DNA of 60,000 nt from Membranipora membranacea (lineage: Eukaryota; Bryozoa; Gymnolaemata; Cheilostomatida; Membraniporidae): contig OU612069.1 of NCBI GenBank assembly GCA_914767715.1, positions 12,213,387 to 12,273,386 of the forward strand, written 5' to 3'. Below the pieces are notes generated by a model. The model made no database searches, had not been told where the DNA came from, and was given only the letters and a program-made list of their open reading frames with translations. Every line of letters starts with the position of its first letter. Positions within the stretch are counted from its first letter, which is position 1. Positions 44,436 to 56,540 of this stretch are shown here, in pieces. A program made the position numbers and the translations under genes.

Positions 44436-47400
44436 GTAAGTCCTTCTGTGTTGTTTGGGCAAGAGTATATTTACACCCACACTCTGTGTTGCTTTTCTTT
44501 TTAGTTTCTTTAATCCATGACTTTACTATTGAAACTCTTAAAGAGTCAGTTCTATTCGACAAGTAGATTTATGACCTTAATAAGTCGTAGCACTTTCGAT
44601 ACGATATAATACAATACAAAGTATGATGGTGAATGGCCTAGTCATTGTATCAATGAGATCATAGGAAGTTTGCTTAATACAGCATCAGGGGATATTTACC
44701 GTGGCCTATAACTGCCAGAGCATGAAGTGAAAACACACATTGACCCGCTACAAATTGAAACATTTACCCGCCGCAAATCAGTTTTTACACAACGACCCGC
44801 TGCAAATTGAGACATTTACCCGCCGCAAATCCATTTTTGCAAATACCCCGCCACAAATCAGTTTTTGCAAAATCGAGGCCTATAACTGCCATTTACCCGC
44901 CGCAAATCAATTTCTGCAAATACCCCGCCACAAATCAGTTTTTGCAAAAGCGTGGCCTATAACTGCCATTTACCCGCCGCAAATCCTTTTCGGCAATATA
45001 CCCCGCCACAAATCAGTTTTTGCAAAATCGTGGCCTATAACTGCATGCCATTTACCCGCTGCAAATCCATTTCTGCAAATACCCCGCCACAAATCAGTTT
45101 TTGCAAAATCGTGGCCTATAGCTGCCATTTACCCGCCGCAAATCCTTTTCTGCAAAATACCCCGCCACAAATCAGTTTTTTGCAAAATCGTGGCCTATAA
45201 CTGCCATTACCCGCCGCAAATCCATTTCTGCAAATACCCCGCCACAAATCAGTTTTTGCAAAATCGTGACCTATAACTGCCATTTACCCGCCGCAAATCC
45301 TTTTCTGCAAAATACCCTGCCACAAATCAGTTTTTGCAAAATCGTGGCCTATAACTGCCATTTACCCGCCACAAATCCATTTCTGCAAATACCCCGCCAC
45401 AAATCAGTTTCTCGCAAAATCGTGGCCTATAGCTGCCATTTACCCGCCGCAAATCCTTTTCTGCAAAATACCCCGCCGCAAATCAGTTTTTGCAAAATCG
45501 TGGCCTATAACTGCCATTTACCCGCCACAAATCCATTTCTGCAAATACCCCGCCACAAATCAGTTTTTGCAAAATCGTGGCCTATAACTGCCATTTACCC
45601 GCCACAAATCCATTTCTGCAAATACCCCGCCACAAATCAGTTTTTGCAAAATCGTGGCCTATAACTGCCATTTACCCGCCACAAATCCATTTCTGCAAAT
45701 ACCCCGCCACAAATCAGTTTTTGCAAAATCGTGGCCTATAACTGCCATTTACCCGCCACAAATCTATTTCTGCAATATACCCTGCCACAAATCAGTTTTT
45801 GCAAAATCGTGGCCTATAACTGCCATTTACCCGCCACAAATCCATTTCTGCAAATACCCCGCCACAAATCAGTTTTTGCAAAATCGTGGCCTATAACTGC
45901 CATTTACCCGCCGCAAATCCTTTTCTGCAAAATACCCCGCCGCAAATCAGTTTTTGCAAAATCGTGGCCTATAACTGCCATTTACCCGCCGCAAATCCAC
46001 TTCTGCAATATACCCCGCCACAAATCAGTTTTTGCAAAATCGTGGCCTATAACTGCCAGAGCATGAAGTGAAAACACACATTGACCCGCTACAAATTGAG
46101 ACATTTACCCGCCGCAAATCAGTTTTTACAAAATAACCCGCCGCAAATTGAGACATTTACCCGCCGCAAATCCATTTCTGCAAAATACCCCGCCACAAAT
46201 CAGTTTTTGCAAAATCCCCGCCGCAAATTCAGAGATTTACCCGCCACAAATTGTTTACTGCAAAATACCCCGCCACAAATCGGTTTTTGCAAAATAACCT
46301 GCCGCAAATTCAGAGATTTACCCGCCACAAATCGTTGTCTGCAAAATACCCCGCCGCAAATTCAGAGATTTACCCGCCACAAATCAAGTTTTGCAAAATA
46401 TCCCGCTGCAAATTCAGACATACACCTACTGCAAATTCACACATTGACCTGCTGCAAATAAGATTTTTTAAAAATGACCTGCTACAAATTCAGGCATTGA
46501 CCTGCTGCAAATTCAGGCATTGACGTGCTACAAATCAGTTTTGCAAAAAGACCTGCTACAAATCAGTTTTTGCAAAAAGACCTGCTACAAATTCAGGCAT
46601 TGACCTGCTAAAATTCAGTTTTTGCAAAATGACCTGCTGCAAATTTGCTGATTTACCTGTGGCAAATTTGCTGATTAACCTGCGGCAAATGGAGGAAAGA
46701 CTATTTGTTTTAACCGATGTATTACCGTTATGTAAATAGGCAACAGACAAGAGATTGTCTCGGAGTTGTGCCATATTGCTGTACTGGATTTGTACTGAAT
46801 TGGATTTGCGGCGGGTAAATGTCTCAATTTGCGGCGGGTCATTTTGCTAGAACTGATTTGCAGCAGGTGAATGTCCGAATTTGCAGCAGGGTATTTTGCT
46901 AGAACTGATTTGCAGCAGGTCAATCTCTGAATCTGCAGCGGGGTATTTTGCAGAAAACGATTTGTGGCGGGTAAATCTCTGAATTTGCGGCGGGGTATTT
47001 TGCAAAAACCGATTTGTGGCGGGGTATTTTGCAAAAATGGATTTGTGGCGGGTAAATGTCTCAATTTGTAGCGGGTCAATGTGTGTTTTCACTTCATGCT
47101 CTGGCAGTTATAGGCCACGGTAGATATTTGACATTCCTGGAGATTGAGTATTGGTAGTTAGGTGCGCATACACCTAAATATTTGTCTAAGATTGATTTTA
47201 GGCACACTACAATGTCCCATGCACCATGCAACCCGTAACACAGCGCTAAAATCGATCTGTAGCCTATTTTGTGGATAGCTCAAATAGTGATAGAATATCG
47301 AAACAGCTTCAATAAAAACAAGATATTTCAAGATCAAATTATTACATTATTTTCGTAGATGTTTTAAGAGAGTGAAGTGTGCATCTGAAGAGTCACATGA

Positions 47401-50400
47401 TCTCATTGACTTTGATGAGATCTATGAAGAAACTAGAGAGAGATTTGTTGGCTGGAGGGATGAGCATGAGGAGATTTTACTTGTAGCTGAGCATAGGGTA
47501 AGCAAGGTGCATGTAAGATGAATTTATGAGTGATGTAGAGTGTTAGAAATTGTCCTTCCTTCTCATCTATGAGGTATAGATCCAACACATCTACTTGTTT
47601 CCCCATTGCTTTACATGAAAAACTATGTTTACTTGTCACCTCAAAAGGCCTGCTTCAGGTTCTTTCAATTCTTTAGCTAGACCACTCAAAATGATGGTAT
47701 GCTCCTGCTCTCCCATATTGGTGACTAGGGGTTGAAAATCCCCTGTCAGAATTTTTCAGTGGCCCCATACATAAGACCATTGCATTTTTCACACATTTCC
47801 GGTCTAATTTTCATTAGCCCACTCGTATTCATTGATCGTCCTAATATGATTTTGCAAAATGAATTTCAAACTTTAAATCAATAAATTCCCATTGCAAATA
47901 CACCTGAAAATAATTGCTGGGTTCAATATCACTGATAGCAGTGCTTTTGAGCTGGCTACAGCCTCATTTGTCATCAGTCATACTAATCAACTTTTTGGAG
48001 AAGGGGTGCAACATGCCAACAAGTTGACCTTGACCGAATTACAGTACCACGTAAAGTGTTAGCCTGTCTTAACAAGCTTTGTTCGGTGGGGGAGGGAGAA
48101 CAAAGCTTGTCAAATCTTGCACTGCTCGATGTCGAGCAGCTTACATTAAACAATGTCCACCCCCCCCCCCCTACCAAACAAAGATTGTTAAAGACAGGCT
48201 AGTAAAGTGTTAGAAATTGACCCCCTTCTCATCTATGAGGTACTAAGGCCAAACCAATAAATCTACACTTCCGAATATAATAATTTACTGTTTTTTTCTA
48301 GATAAGTTAAAAATTATACATGACACATTGTACAATAATAGATAACTTCATACTTTAACATTTAGAGTTCTCGTAAGGACAGGGGCGTATATTCTAAAAA
48401 TTTTCACTCACTGACTTTTTAGAGATGAGCTTAATGATCGGGCTCAGCACGATCCACACGCCGTAGGCGTGGCGGGGAGGGTGTGGGAGGGGCGCCTAAG
48501 CGCCCTCCCACCACGGAAATTTTTGCATATCGGTAGCAAAATAGTGCAAGCAGAGAGGTATTTCAATAGCTCACTGAGCTGTTGGGTACTTTCAGAAAAC
48601 AACTCAATAGCAGTAGAAGATTACGGTAAAAATGCTCCAGTTATAAAGCACCCATTTGAAAAAAAACTGACCTTAATGGGATTCGAACCCACAACAATCT
48701 GATTGTAAAGCAGACGCTCTACACACTGAGCTATTCAGTCACTCACGGAAATCCGTGGGCCGTGAGTGCTAATATACGCCACTGCGTAAGGAGATAGAAG
48801 CTGTTGCTTATTGGGCTGGTATGGCACTATGCCTTAATACCTCGTGAGAAAGGGGTGGCGATTCTAACACCATACATCATTTTTACCCATAAGCATTATG
48901 ATAGTTTTAAGTGTATAAATATTGCATAACTACTGCAGAACTAGCTGCCAGACCAAATATTGGTTTGGTCTTTCTGTGGCCTTTAAGTCTTCTCAATTTA
49001 TATGGTACAAATTTAAATGATAAGTATCTGCCAAACCCTTTTCTTTTGGTTGTGGTAGTATGAGATTTGCTGTGACTAGAGGCAAAGCACAAGGTGCATT
49101 TTCATATTATATTCATTCACCTTAACAGCAAACGAAGCTTGTCCAGAAAGTCCAGGCGCATATCCAAAAGCTGGCTAACACCTCAGCTCACTCACTTGGA
49201 AAAGAAGCAAAGACAGGAGCAGACCTAGCTGTCATGCTGAAATCTCTTGAGCCAATCACAAACCAGGTGGTTAAACTTAAATCTCTCATGACCGAATACG
49301 GAGAACACATTGATAAGCTGCCCAAACCAGAGTTTCTGAAAATCATCAAGATCTTCATTGGAGAGCTAGGTAAGAAGAAAATAATGTAGAGCTAAAAAGT
49401 GTTTATACATTTTTCAAATACGGGACAAAGCTAAGCAAGATTGTCAAAGGGAAAATTTGAAGGGCTGCCCTGGGTATGAAATTATAATTGTTGTAAGAGT
49501 TCTCTAATCCCAATGTTTCACATGTCACTAAGGAAACTTTCAGTTTGGCTGAGGTAACACCATCTTTTTCTTGAATGGGATGATTAGAAAGGTGCATTAT
49601 GTACCTTTATAAACAAAACAAAAAACCAAACTTTTTTTGTCTTGAAGACAAATAACAAAAATTGCAAATGTAAGCTTAACGGTTAGCGCTTAATGCTTAA
49701 TTGTTGGTCAGAAGGGACTCATTATTTGTTTGGTGAAGGCATTATGTTCAGCCATAAATCATTGAGCCTACTTCACACATCAGCTGCAGACTAATTTCTC
49801 TGACCTCTCTGACGCGAGTGTAATGACTCATTGAGTAGCAAACCAGCGTCAGCCAATCAGGATGAGAACACCAGGATCAGTACACCAGATGCAGCCCACA
49901 GCTAGTCAACCTCCGCCAAACATCAGCAGCCAACAATCTGCAACCCAAAGATGGCAGCCAACCCACTAGAAGCAGTGCACCGAGCAGCACACAAGAGGCA
50001 GCACACAAGCGGCGGCACAACCAAAAGAGGCAGCACACTGAGCACACCAGCTGCAGCCTCCCAGCACTGTTATATATACAGTGTCGTGTTCGATGCAGAC
50101 AAGCCGCAAAGCAGCACTCCAAGCAATAGTCCTGCCCGTGCTCCTTCCACCCAACCTGCAGCTGACTTGACCAACTATATATGTGTACCAGCATCGGGCA
50201 GACATACCGGTTTTGGCGGCAGCTTCCACTGGTGGACTAAAATGCAAACCCCAGAAAATTTAATGATAATAGCAGTTAATATTATAATCTTTACTTCCCT
50301 TACAGGTTTTTGTACAAACAGGAAAAAGATTATAAAATGCACAAAAATTGCATTTAATCGCATTAAAAAGGGAATAAATAACACAAAAATTAATGTAAAA

Positions 50401-53400
50401 AATTATCACTTATACATATTTAACCCATTCATTATTAACATAGGAATAAAATAGTGTTGGCTCACTTAGTTTTAATGGCATTTAATGATGCTGTTGACGC
50501 TCGTAATGTCTAGTGTTGCTATATTAAGGAACCAGGTCATTTAGGCAGTGAGTATTTTTGTTCTTGAAAATTGAAAATATGAAAATTCAATCATATCAAT
50601 TTTTGCTTTTCTACATATATAGTAAATATATAGTAAAGATTTGACTGGTCTTTATCTTCTGCTTTTTCCTATCAGGATCAACATCGAAATTGATTTTTGG
50701 ATTTTTCAGTCAACCGGCGTCAGTCAACCGGCGTCAGCCCTCCGGCGTCAGCCCTCCGGCGTCAGCCCTCCGGCGTCAGCCCTCCGGCGTCAGCCCTCCG
50801 GCGTCAGCCCTCCGGCGTCAGCCCTCCGGCGTCAGCCCTCCGGCGTCAGCCCTCCGGCGTCAGCCCTCCGGCGTCAGCCCTCCGGCGTCAGCCCTCCGGC
50901 GTCAGCTACAGCCCACAAGATTAGGCCAACAAGCAGAAGCCCACCCACTGGAGGCAGCAAACTGAAACTTCATCGGCAGCACATAAGCGGCAACACAACC
51001 ATCAAAGGCATCAAGCTGAGTGTACAGTTGGCAGTACACAATCAGCAGCCCACCCACCATTTCCAGCAGACTGTGCACACAACGCGGCACAACAGCAGCG
51101 GCAGCCCACATACGGCAGCACACCCACCAGTGGCAGCAAGCTTAACTTACAATGGGCATCAAACAGGAGGCAGCCGACAGGCTGCAGCCCAACAGCAGCA
51201 TACACTACCAAGCACCTGCACCGAATACCTCGGATCCTCACCCAAGCACTAACATACATACTTAACAACAGATGAAAATATGAAAATGGAAAATATGAAA
51301 GTCAATTTTGTTTTTTTGATTTTCAACACAAAAAATGAAAAACAAAATATGGAGCCCGATTTTCATTTTTTGTTTTGTAGCACCAAAAATCAAAAACAAA
51401 AAATAGCTTGCTCATTTCATTTTGCATTTACAAAAACAAAACATTTGAAAATAAGGTTTGTTTTTATTTTAGCATCTGCGCAATGAAATGAAAAACAGGC
51501 GATTCTAAGTATAAGGGGACTAAGTATCGTTTGATTTTCAATTTTGCGCACTGATTCTGTTCCAAGCTAACAGTCCAAAATGTGCCCCAACAGGATCCAG
51601 TCCATAGACCCGTACTGATACCGGGAACAAAAAAACAAGCAACATCAAGGTTTCTCACACGGTATCACAGGGTATCGAGACTATAAATGGTCGTGAGCTT
51701 TTTTATACATTATACCAATGTGGGTGAATGTTTGAACTGCTGCAAATTTTTGAGTGCTGAGTTAGCTGATTAGTTGTCTACACAATGAGATCAGATCAAC
51801 TGTTTCACAGACTACGTCTACTAACACCAACAACCAAATTGAAGAGCAGCGTCACCATGAGATCAAGTCTACCTTCATTTCACCGACTTGGTCTACTTGC
51901 ACTGTCAGCCAAGGGGTGAAGAGCATTATCACCATGATGTCAGGGAGCCTTCTGTCAATTCAACGTCTTTGAAATTCACAAGATGATTAGTCGCACTAAT
52001 GCTGTAGCGGCTGTTCGTTTGTCTGTGATAGCACTGATCTGATTAACATGTAATACGTTCAGTTCAGTGTAGTTTAGGCAGCTTGTGAGATTAGCCTGGG
52101 TTCTGAAAGTATGCGATGGTCATCAGTGTAGTTGTCGTCCACTTGTCAGAGAAAGTTTTGCTACATCAGCACCCAAGTGACTTGACAGGATTTACTGAGT
52201 TTGAGATATGTTGTATGAACACATAAAACTCAATCAGATTACAGTTCAATTCATTTTGTGACGGCAGAAGTATACCAAGGTGAACAGAGATATATTAATC
52301 AAATCAGTTCCATTCTTAAGACATTAAATTGAAAAGATGACCTGAATAATTATTCTAAACTTACCTTTCAATCTGAGCCACTCTTGTTGAGTACAAAAAA
52401 ATTAATCCTTCGTGACAATACTGTTAAATAAATTTGACAATAATATATTTTTAACTTTGAATTCATCACACCCAAGCACTGCAAGAATAACTGTGCCCCC
52501 AGTGTGTGAGTGACAGTGTGTGGCTGCCTAAAATATGGTCAGGGTAATAAACAGCACAGCACACATACCAGATGAATTAATATGCAAATTAAATTGATAA
52601 CTTTCCCAGGGGGTCAAAAACTAATTAAGTGCATCGCAAAAACAAGGTCACAACTCAACGCAGCTACACAGCTGGCCACATTCATTTACATAGTAAACGC
52701 TTTGTCTGTAGGGGCCCATATAATTCAAAATTATCAACAAACGCAAATTAATGATATTAAGCTCATGTTAACATTTTCTAATAAACATTGCCACTTTTTT
52801 TAGTACCCATTCGTGATTGATTTTGTCAGATAAGTTATTTACGAGGGCCGGGTAGAAGAAAGGAGCTCTCTTATGAATGACAAGTTTACCGGAAATAAAG
52901 CCTGCTTCCCTAAAGCATTTAAAAAAAATCCGTCACTGTTTCAACAATTTCCTCAAAAAATTCAGAATAGAGCAGGCACTGATCTGCTTGGTAGGATTTT
53001 AATTGAAACATTGATCCAAATTATAATAAAAATTATAATCATAAAATATTTATACATATATTCAAAATTCTTAAAATTGCTTGTTTTAGGTGTCACACCT
53101 CCCAGCAGTAAACTGACACCAGCTGCAGCAAAACAGACTACTAGCATCCCTCCACCTGCCAAAGGACCACCCAGTAAACAAAGCCATGCCAAGCATAGCG
53201 TAACGTCATCACACAAACAAAACACTGACTATAAACCTATCACTGAGCCGCCCACTGCACTCGAGCTCATCAAGTATGAGGAAACACCATCAGCGTGCTT
53301 GGCTGTTAGCTGGAGAGAGGACGGTAATATTCTCTGCTCTACTTATGTACATGGTGTACAGATAAGATCTGGTGATGATCTGAGGCTGATAAAGGATATA

Positions 53401-55283
53401 AATATTACTGGCCCAGTCTGGTCAGCTTACTCTGTAGGTGATAAACTCATCACTAAGGTGTATAACAATAATAAAACCAGCACATACATCGGTACAGAGA
53501 GTAATCCTCATCACACTCTACTACATCAGTATGAGGGCGACTACTACAGTCAGCTGTCTGTATCAGACAGTATAATAGCAGATATAGACGGAGCTAATAA
53601 ACAGCTGATGATATACACAATCACAGGTAATCACCTGTGTAACATTAACATTAGTGATATGCGTTATCCTCATGGAGTACACATTCTACCAGGTGATCAC
53701 AGTGTTCTCGTGTCTGACTTTAGAGAAGGAGGAGAGGTGAGGAAGTATAAGCTGCAGGCCGGTACTCAGCAGCCTGTGTGGAGATGTACAGGTCTGAGCT
53801 ATCCATGGGGTATAACATCAGATCAGTCTGGTCTTATCTATGTGGTGTCCAGGGAAGAGAAGAAGATATACCAGATCTCATCTACAGGTGATTATATTAT
53901 TATCTCATTGTTAGGGTTTAGTGTGGGTAGTATACAGTGGTAATTATGAATATCATTACAATGATGAGCATTCCTCAGGCACAAATCTACTATCATGAAA
54001 ATTATGTAATTGATATATTATAGTTACCAAGTATTTTCCTATCAAATTTGGGAATTTCGGATTATTGTGGCTTGATTTTGGCACAATTTATTGTGTTTGA
54101 TATAGATGAATTCTGAACTTAAGTTTTGTAGCATGTTGGTACTGATTTAAATTGGTGTATATTAGCGTTTGTAGGGTGACTCTGTATCAAACAACACTTG
54201 GTTTTGGTATATTGGGGAAAAGTTATAATTATTAGAAATAATATTAGAAAAATAAATAATGACCTCAAACCATTAATGAGAAAAATAAATTATCATTACA
54301 AGACAGGTACAACTTATAGATTGGGTGGCTGAGCAGTGAGAACGGAACCTCCCATTCTCCCTGGGCTGAGGTAGAATTTATAAATAACATAAATACCCAT
54401 CCAACATCAGATCAAATGAATGGAATTTCTTTCATGTTTTTTGATGATCGATTAAATTTTACTGGATTAGGAGTCATCTACCCTAATCTGACCTCTGGCA
54501 TGAGCTATTATTGATGAGGAACAACTCTAATTACAGACCAATCTGATTAATTTTGATCGAGTCTGACTATGAGGGTTTGGCATGGCATTGCTATAATTCT
54601 TGCAACAACTCGAGATCAGCTTGGTATTTTGCCTTCATCCTTCACGATAAGATTCACATGCAAAGCATAACTGCTGTCGACGATTCTAAGGCAATTCGTT
54701 TTATATAGTATAATGGTAGGGGGCTAATATTTAGTGTCTGATATGCAGCCAGCGTTTGGATGTTTAGGATAGAATTTCAAGCCATTTCATGTCAGTTAAA
54801 TTTCCTGTGAAAAACTGACAATTCTCCCTGACACGGTCCTGGGAAATTTTGGCAGCTTTTGGCTAAATAGCAACCTTTTTTAGTGTAATGATTGGGGGCT
54901 GATATTTAGTGCCTGATATGCAGCCAGCGTTGCAATGTTTCATGTCAGTTAAATTTCCTGTCAAAAACTGACAATTCTCCCTGATATAGTTCTGGGAACG
55001 TTTGGCATTTTTTTGCTAAATACCAAACTCAGTTTCCCGCCCAGTTTCGTGTTTTGTTAAAGGAAACTCCCAACAAACTTTTGTGATAACATAAATATAG
55101 CTTTTACTACCTGTACTTTTTTATTCTATTTTCCACACAATAGGGGATATGATAAGAGAACCCACTCACACATCACTCGGTAATGTCGGTGGAGAGTATG
55201 GCTACCTGTTGGATGTGAGTATGAGAGGTGAGAGGATGGTGGTGTGTGGACATGGTGGAGCTGCTCTCTTCAAACTCATGTAG
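44223..55283 (+). CDS. B-box / NHL-propeller TRIM-like protein without visible RING (5 coding exons)
   Basis: Exons 44223-44435 (ATG 44236), 47359-47497, 49129-49369, 53090-53887 and 55144-55283 (stop TAG 55281-55283). From the ATG they sum to 1,518 bp, 505 codons plus stop, with all splice phases agreeing. Order: an N-terminal short helix, a B-box-like Cys/His cluster (CCQIPDC, WWCNNCQISIC, QKCF, SEESH), a helical segment, a Ser/Pro-rich linker, then propeller strands with NHL-type features (YPHGVHILPG, SDFREGGEVRKYKL, YPWGITSDQSGLIYVV). No RING is seen. In-frame sequence before the ATG is open, so an upstream RING exon is possible. Ubiquitin ligase function is therefore uncertain. I do not recognise an orthologue. 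Confidence 0.8.
44697..47122. mobile_element. 2.4-kb foldback element made of GCRCAAAT repeats
   Basis: The ends are inverted: TACCGTGGCCTATAACTGCC and its reverse complement, continuing for about 85 bp (ACTTCATGCTCTGGCAG inside the right end). A 6-bp direct repeat GATATT flanks it (44691-44696, 47123-47128). Both arms consist of repeated ACCCGCCGCAAAT words. The left arm is 2.0 kb and the right 0.33 kb. It sits in the first coding intron of the TRIM-like gene. Its long frames (44740-46523 and on the minus strand) are repeat artefacts. Confidence 0.85.
44874..46050 (+). repeat. 77-bp satellite, about 15 units, inside the foldback arm
   Basis: Each unit runs from CGTGGCCTATAACTGCC to TTTTTGCAAAAT. 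It contains the same terminal word as the element end (44701) and is followed at 46041 by a second copy of the full terminus. Units differ by a few bases or 1-3-bp indels. Confidence 0.9.
47359..47497 (+). CDS. TRIM-like gene exon 2
   Basis: Acceptor TTCGTAG, donor AGG|GTAAGC. The first A completes a Lys codon. CFKRVKCASEESHDLIDF finishes the B-box with a His, and an Arg/Glu-rich helix follows. Confidence 0.8.
47498..48059. other. TRIM-like gene intron, left part
   Basis: No gene. GTTAGAAATTG...CTTCTCATCTATGAGGTA occurs at 47541 and again at 48208, a direct repeat of about 45 bp. The first copy lacks the MITE insertion. Confidence 0.6.
48060..48201. mobile_element. 142-bp MITE, TAGCCTGTCTT termini, 9-bp target duplication
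   Basis: The left end TAGCCTGTCTTAACAA and the right end TTGTTAAAGACAGGCTA are near-perfect inverted repeats. The flanks are GTAAAGTGT at 48051-48059 and 48202-48210. It shares termini with the 35-bp insertion at 43655. The interior contains a small hairpin (GCTCGA/TCGAGC). Confidence 0.85.
48380..48784. mobile_element. 405-bp hAT-type MITE with 8-bp target duplication
   Basis: The ends CAGGGGCGTATATT and CAGTGGCGTATATT (inverted) match 13 of 14. The exact 8-bp flanks are CGTAAGGA at 48372-48379 and 48785-48792. An 8-bp duplication and CAG... termini are typical of the hAT superfamily. No transposase is present. Confidence 0.88.
48668..48745 (-). tRNA. tRNA-Val(UAC)-like sequence captured in the hAT MITE, probably non-functional
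   Basis: The A box (TAGCTCAGTGTGTAGAGC) and the B box (GGTTCGAATCC) are near-perfect. The D stem GCTC/GAGC and T stem GTGGG/CCCAT pair. The anticodon loop TTTACAA gives anticodon UAC. The acceptor stem has two mismatches and the anticodon stem one, so this is a pseudogene or a SINE-type head. Confidence 0.5.
49129..49369 (+). CDS. TRIM-like gene exon 3, coiled-coil
   Basis: Acceptor CTTAACAG, donor G|GTAAGA, phase 0 in and phase 1 out. Long amphipathic helices (QKVQAHIQKLANTSAH, MLKSLEPITNQVVKLKSL) fit the coiled-coil of B-box proteins. Confidence 0.8.
49370..53089. other. TRIM-like gene intron 3 (repeat-rich)
   Basis: Two related CAG-rich segments, 49870-50160 and 50920-51240, share AGCACACAAGCGGC-type words (GCAGCACACAAGCGG against GCAGCACATAAGCGG) and flank the 14-bp minisatellite. 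An A/T-rich stretch with AAAAACAAAAA words lies at 51270-51480. No exon-like segment was found. Confidence 0.55.
50709..50900. repeat. 14-bp minisatellite, about 14 copies
   Basis: The unit is GTCAGCCCTCCGGC. The first two copies carry CAACC in place of CCCTCC. It is stop-free in three frames, which yields spurious Pro/Ala/Ser-rich open frames. Confidence 0.93.
53090..53887 (+). CDS. TRIM-like gene exon 4, linker and propeller
   Basis: Acceptor TTGTTTTAG, donor G|GTGATT, phase 1 both sides. A Pro/Ser/Lys-rich linker (SIPPPAKGPPSKQ) precedes repeated beta strands with D-G-x-I and W-x-Y/W patterns. The open frame upstream to 52873 is intron and not part of the exon. Confidence 0.85.
54717..55030 (+). 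repeat. Tandem duplication in last intron, ~175-bp unit
   Basis: 54717-54880 and 54891-55030 share GGGGGCTAATATTTAGTG, CTGATATGCAGCCAGCG, GTCAGTTAAATTTCCTGT and ACTGACAATTCTCCCTGA. A diverged piece recurs near 59240. Confidence 0.75.
55144..55283 (+). CDS. TRIM-like gene exon 5, last propeller strands
   Basis: Acceptor ACACAATAG, stop TAG. It ends VVCGHGGAALFKLM. The final strand closes the beta-propeller, as is usual for NHL/WD proteins. Confidence 0.8.
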
Positions 55284-55554
55284 AGGTTTGTATCATAGAA
55301 TTATTATTCATAGTCATGTATGATGCCTGTATTATCTTCAGAATACCACATATGTATAAAGTAATGAGTTACGCAAATCATGCTGTGATGCCTCCATTGT
55401 CTCCAAATTACTGCCTCGGCACCTATTAACAAGTTATGCAGATTGTGCTGTGATGCCTTCATACATTATCATATTTTATTTGAACAGAACGTGTCCACTA
55501 AACATGGTACCAAAATAACTTTTTTTTTGCATGTAAATATTTCCTATATTTTTT

Positions 55555-56540
55555 AGGATTCAAACCTGAGTGGGAAAACCCGGTGTAGAGATAGACAGCT
55601 GTTATCGCATGAATTGATAAGCTGTGTTTAGACGATGGACTTAATTAATATGTGTTTACCATATTTGTTAGCACACAATATATAGACTGTAGTTTTATAC
55701 CAAGAATCATCTGACACTTGTTCTTTTTGAGCTCATATACTTTCTATATTTACTCAGTTGTTTGTGCATGATTTCCTGATTTTATTTCCGATTTTATTTC
55801 TGATTTTATTTCCGATTTTATTGCTCACTTTATTTTATATATATAAATATATATATATTCATACATATATGCTTAATTTTATGTAACTTTTTTTAATTAA
55901 AATAACTGAAATTCCCAGAAAGATGTTATACAAATATCCAATAGTGTCCTAAAGTTAGTGATTTGTTGTTTATACTTGCATAGAACGATGCTGGGGTGAA
56001 TGTTTTGAAGTTCAAAATGCATGATTTCTTATTAGTGATGTTTACTTTTGAAACTTAAAACTTTGCCTTACCCAAAAAAGTTTTGTGATGATAAAGGAAT
56101 CCAGTCTGGTTTCCGTATTAATTTATGTTGTACCCACTTGTAGATTTGAAGCGTAACTTGATAATTTTGCTTTACTTTTACTTGCTAGATATTTAGGTGT
56201 TTCATACCAATCCGCAGGTTTTCCATTGACGTAATTGTCTGTTTTATTTCTGTAGCACTATTCTGTGCATACGAAACTGTAAGTTTGGTTTTTATCTAAA
56301 GTTGTTTTTTTAAATATGCATGTTTAAATCACGAATGGGTTTGAATAAAAGATTGACCAAAACGCAATTGCTTTACACAACTTTGGTTCAGAACCTTCTG
56401 TTATGTATATTATGTACCAGTCACCAGTGATGAATGGTATTATATATGGTCACGAGTGATGAACATAAAAATAATGAGGACAAGTAATGAGATTTAAGTT
56501 TGGTAAAAGGCTGATTGTATGCAGGTCAATTTGGTATTTT
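55555..56540 (+). repeat. Diverged ~1-kb duplication, copy 1
   Basis: This copy matches 58190-59170 at an offset of about 2.64 kb. Shared blocks are ATTTCCTGATTTTATTTC, CCAATAGTG, TTGCTAGATAT, GAATAAAAGATTGAC and GACAAGTAATGA, in the same order. Confidence 0.75.
55896..56349 (+). terminator. Candidate poly(A) signals of the TRIM-like gene
   Basis: ATTAAA lies at 55896-55901 and AATAAA at 56344-56349. The nearer is about 615 bp after the stop. No cDNA evidence separates them. Confidence 0.35.

Noticed and set aside
44740-47092. Long overlapping open frames rich in PPQI/RHKS repeats
   Set aside because: They arise from stop-free 77-bp and shorter tandem units, exist in several frames and on both strands, and lie in an intron.
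48668-48745. Functional tRNA-Val gene
   Set aside because: Acceptor and anticodon stems have mismatches and the sequence lies wholly inside a MITE.
50641-51252. 203-codon Pro/Ser/Ala-rich ORF
   Set aside because: It spans the 14-bp minisatellite, which is stop-free in all three frames, and sits in an intron between phase-matched exons.
52873-53089. Coding extension of TRIM-like exon 4 upstream of 53090
   Set aside because: The frame is open but A/T-rich and hydrophobic by chance; the acceptor TTGTTTTAG at 53089 matches the phase of exon 3.
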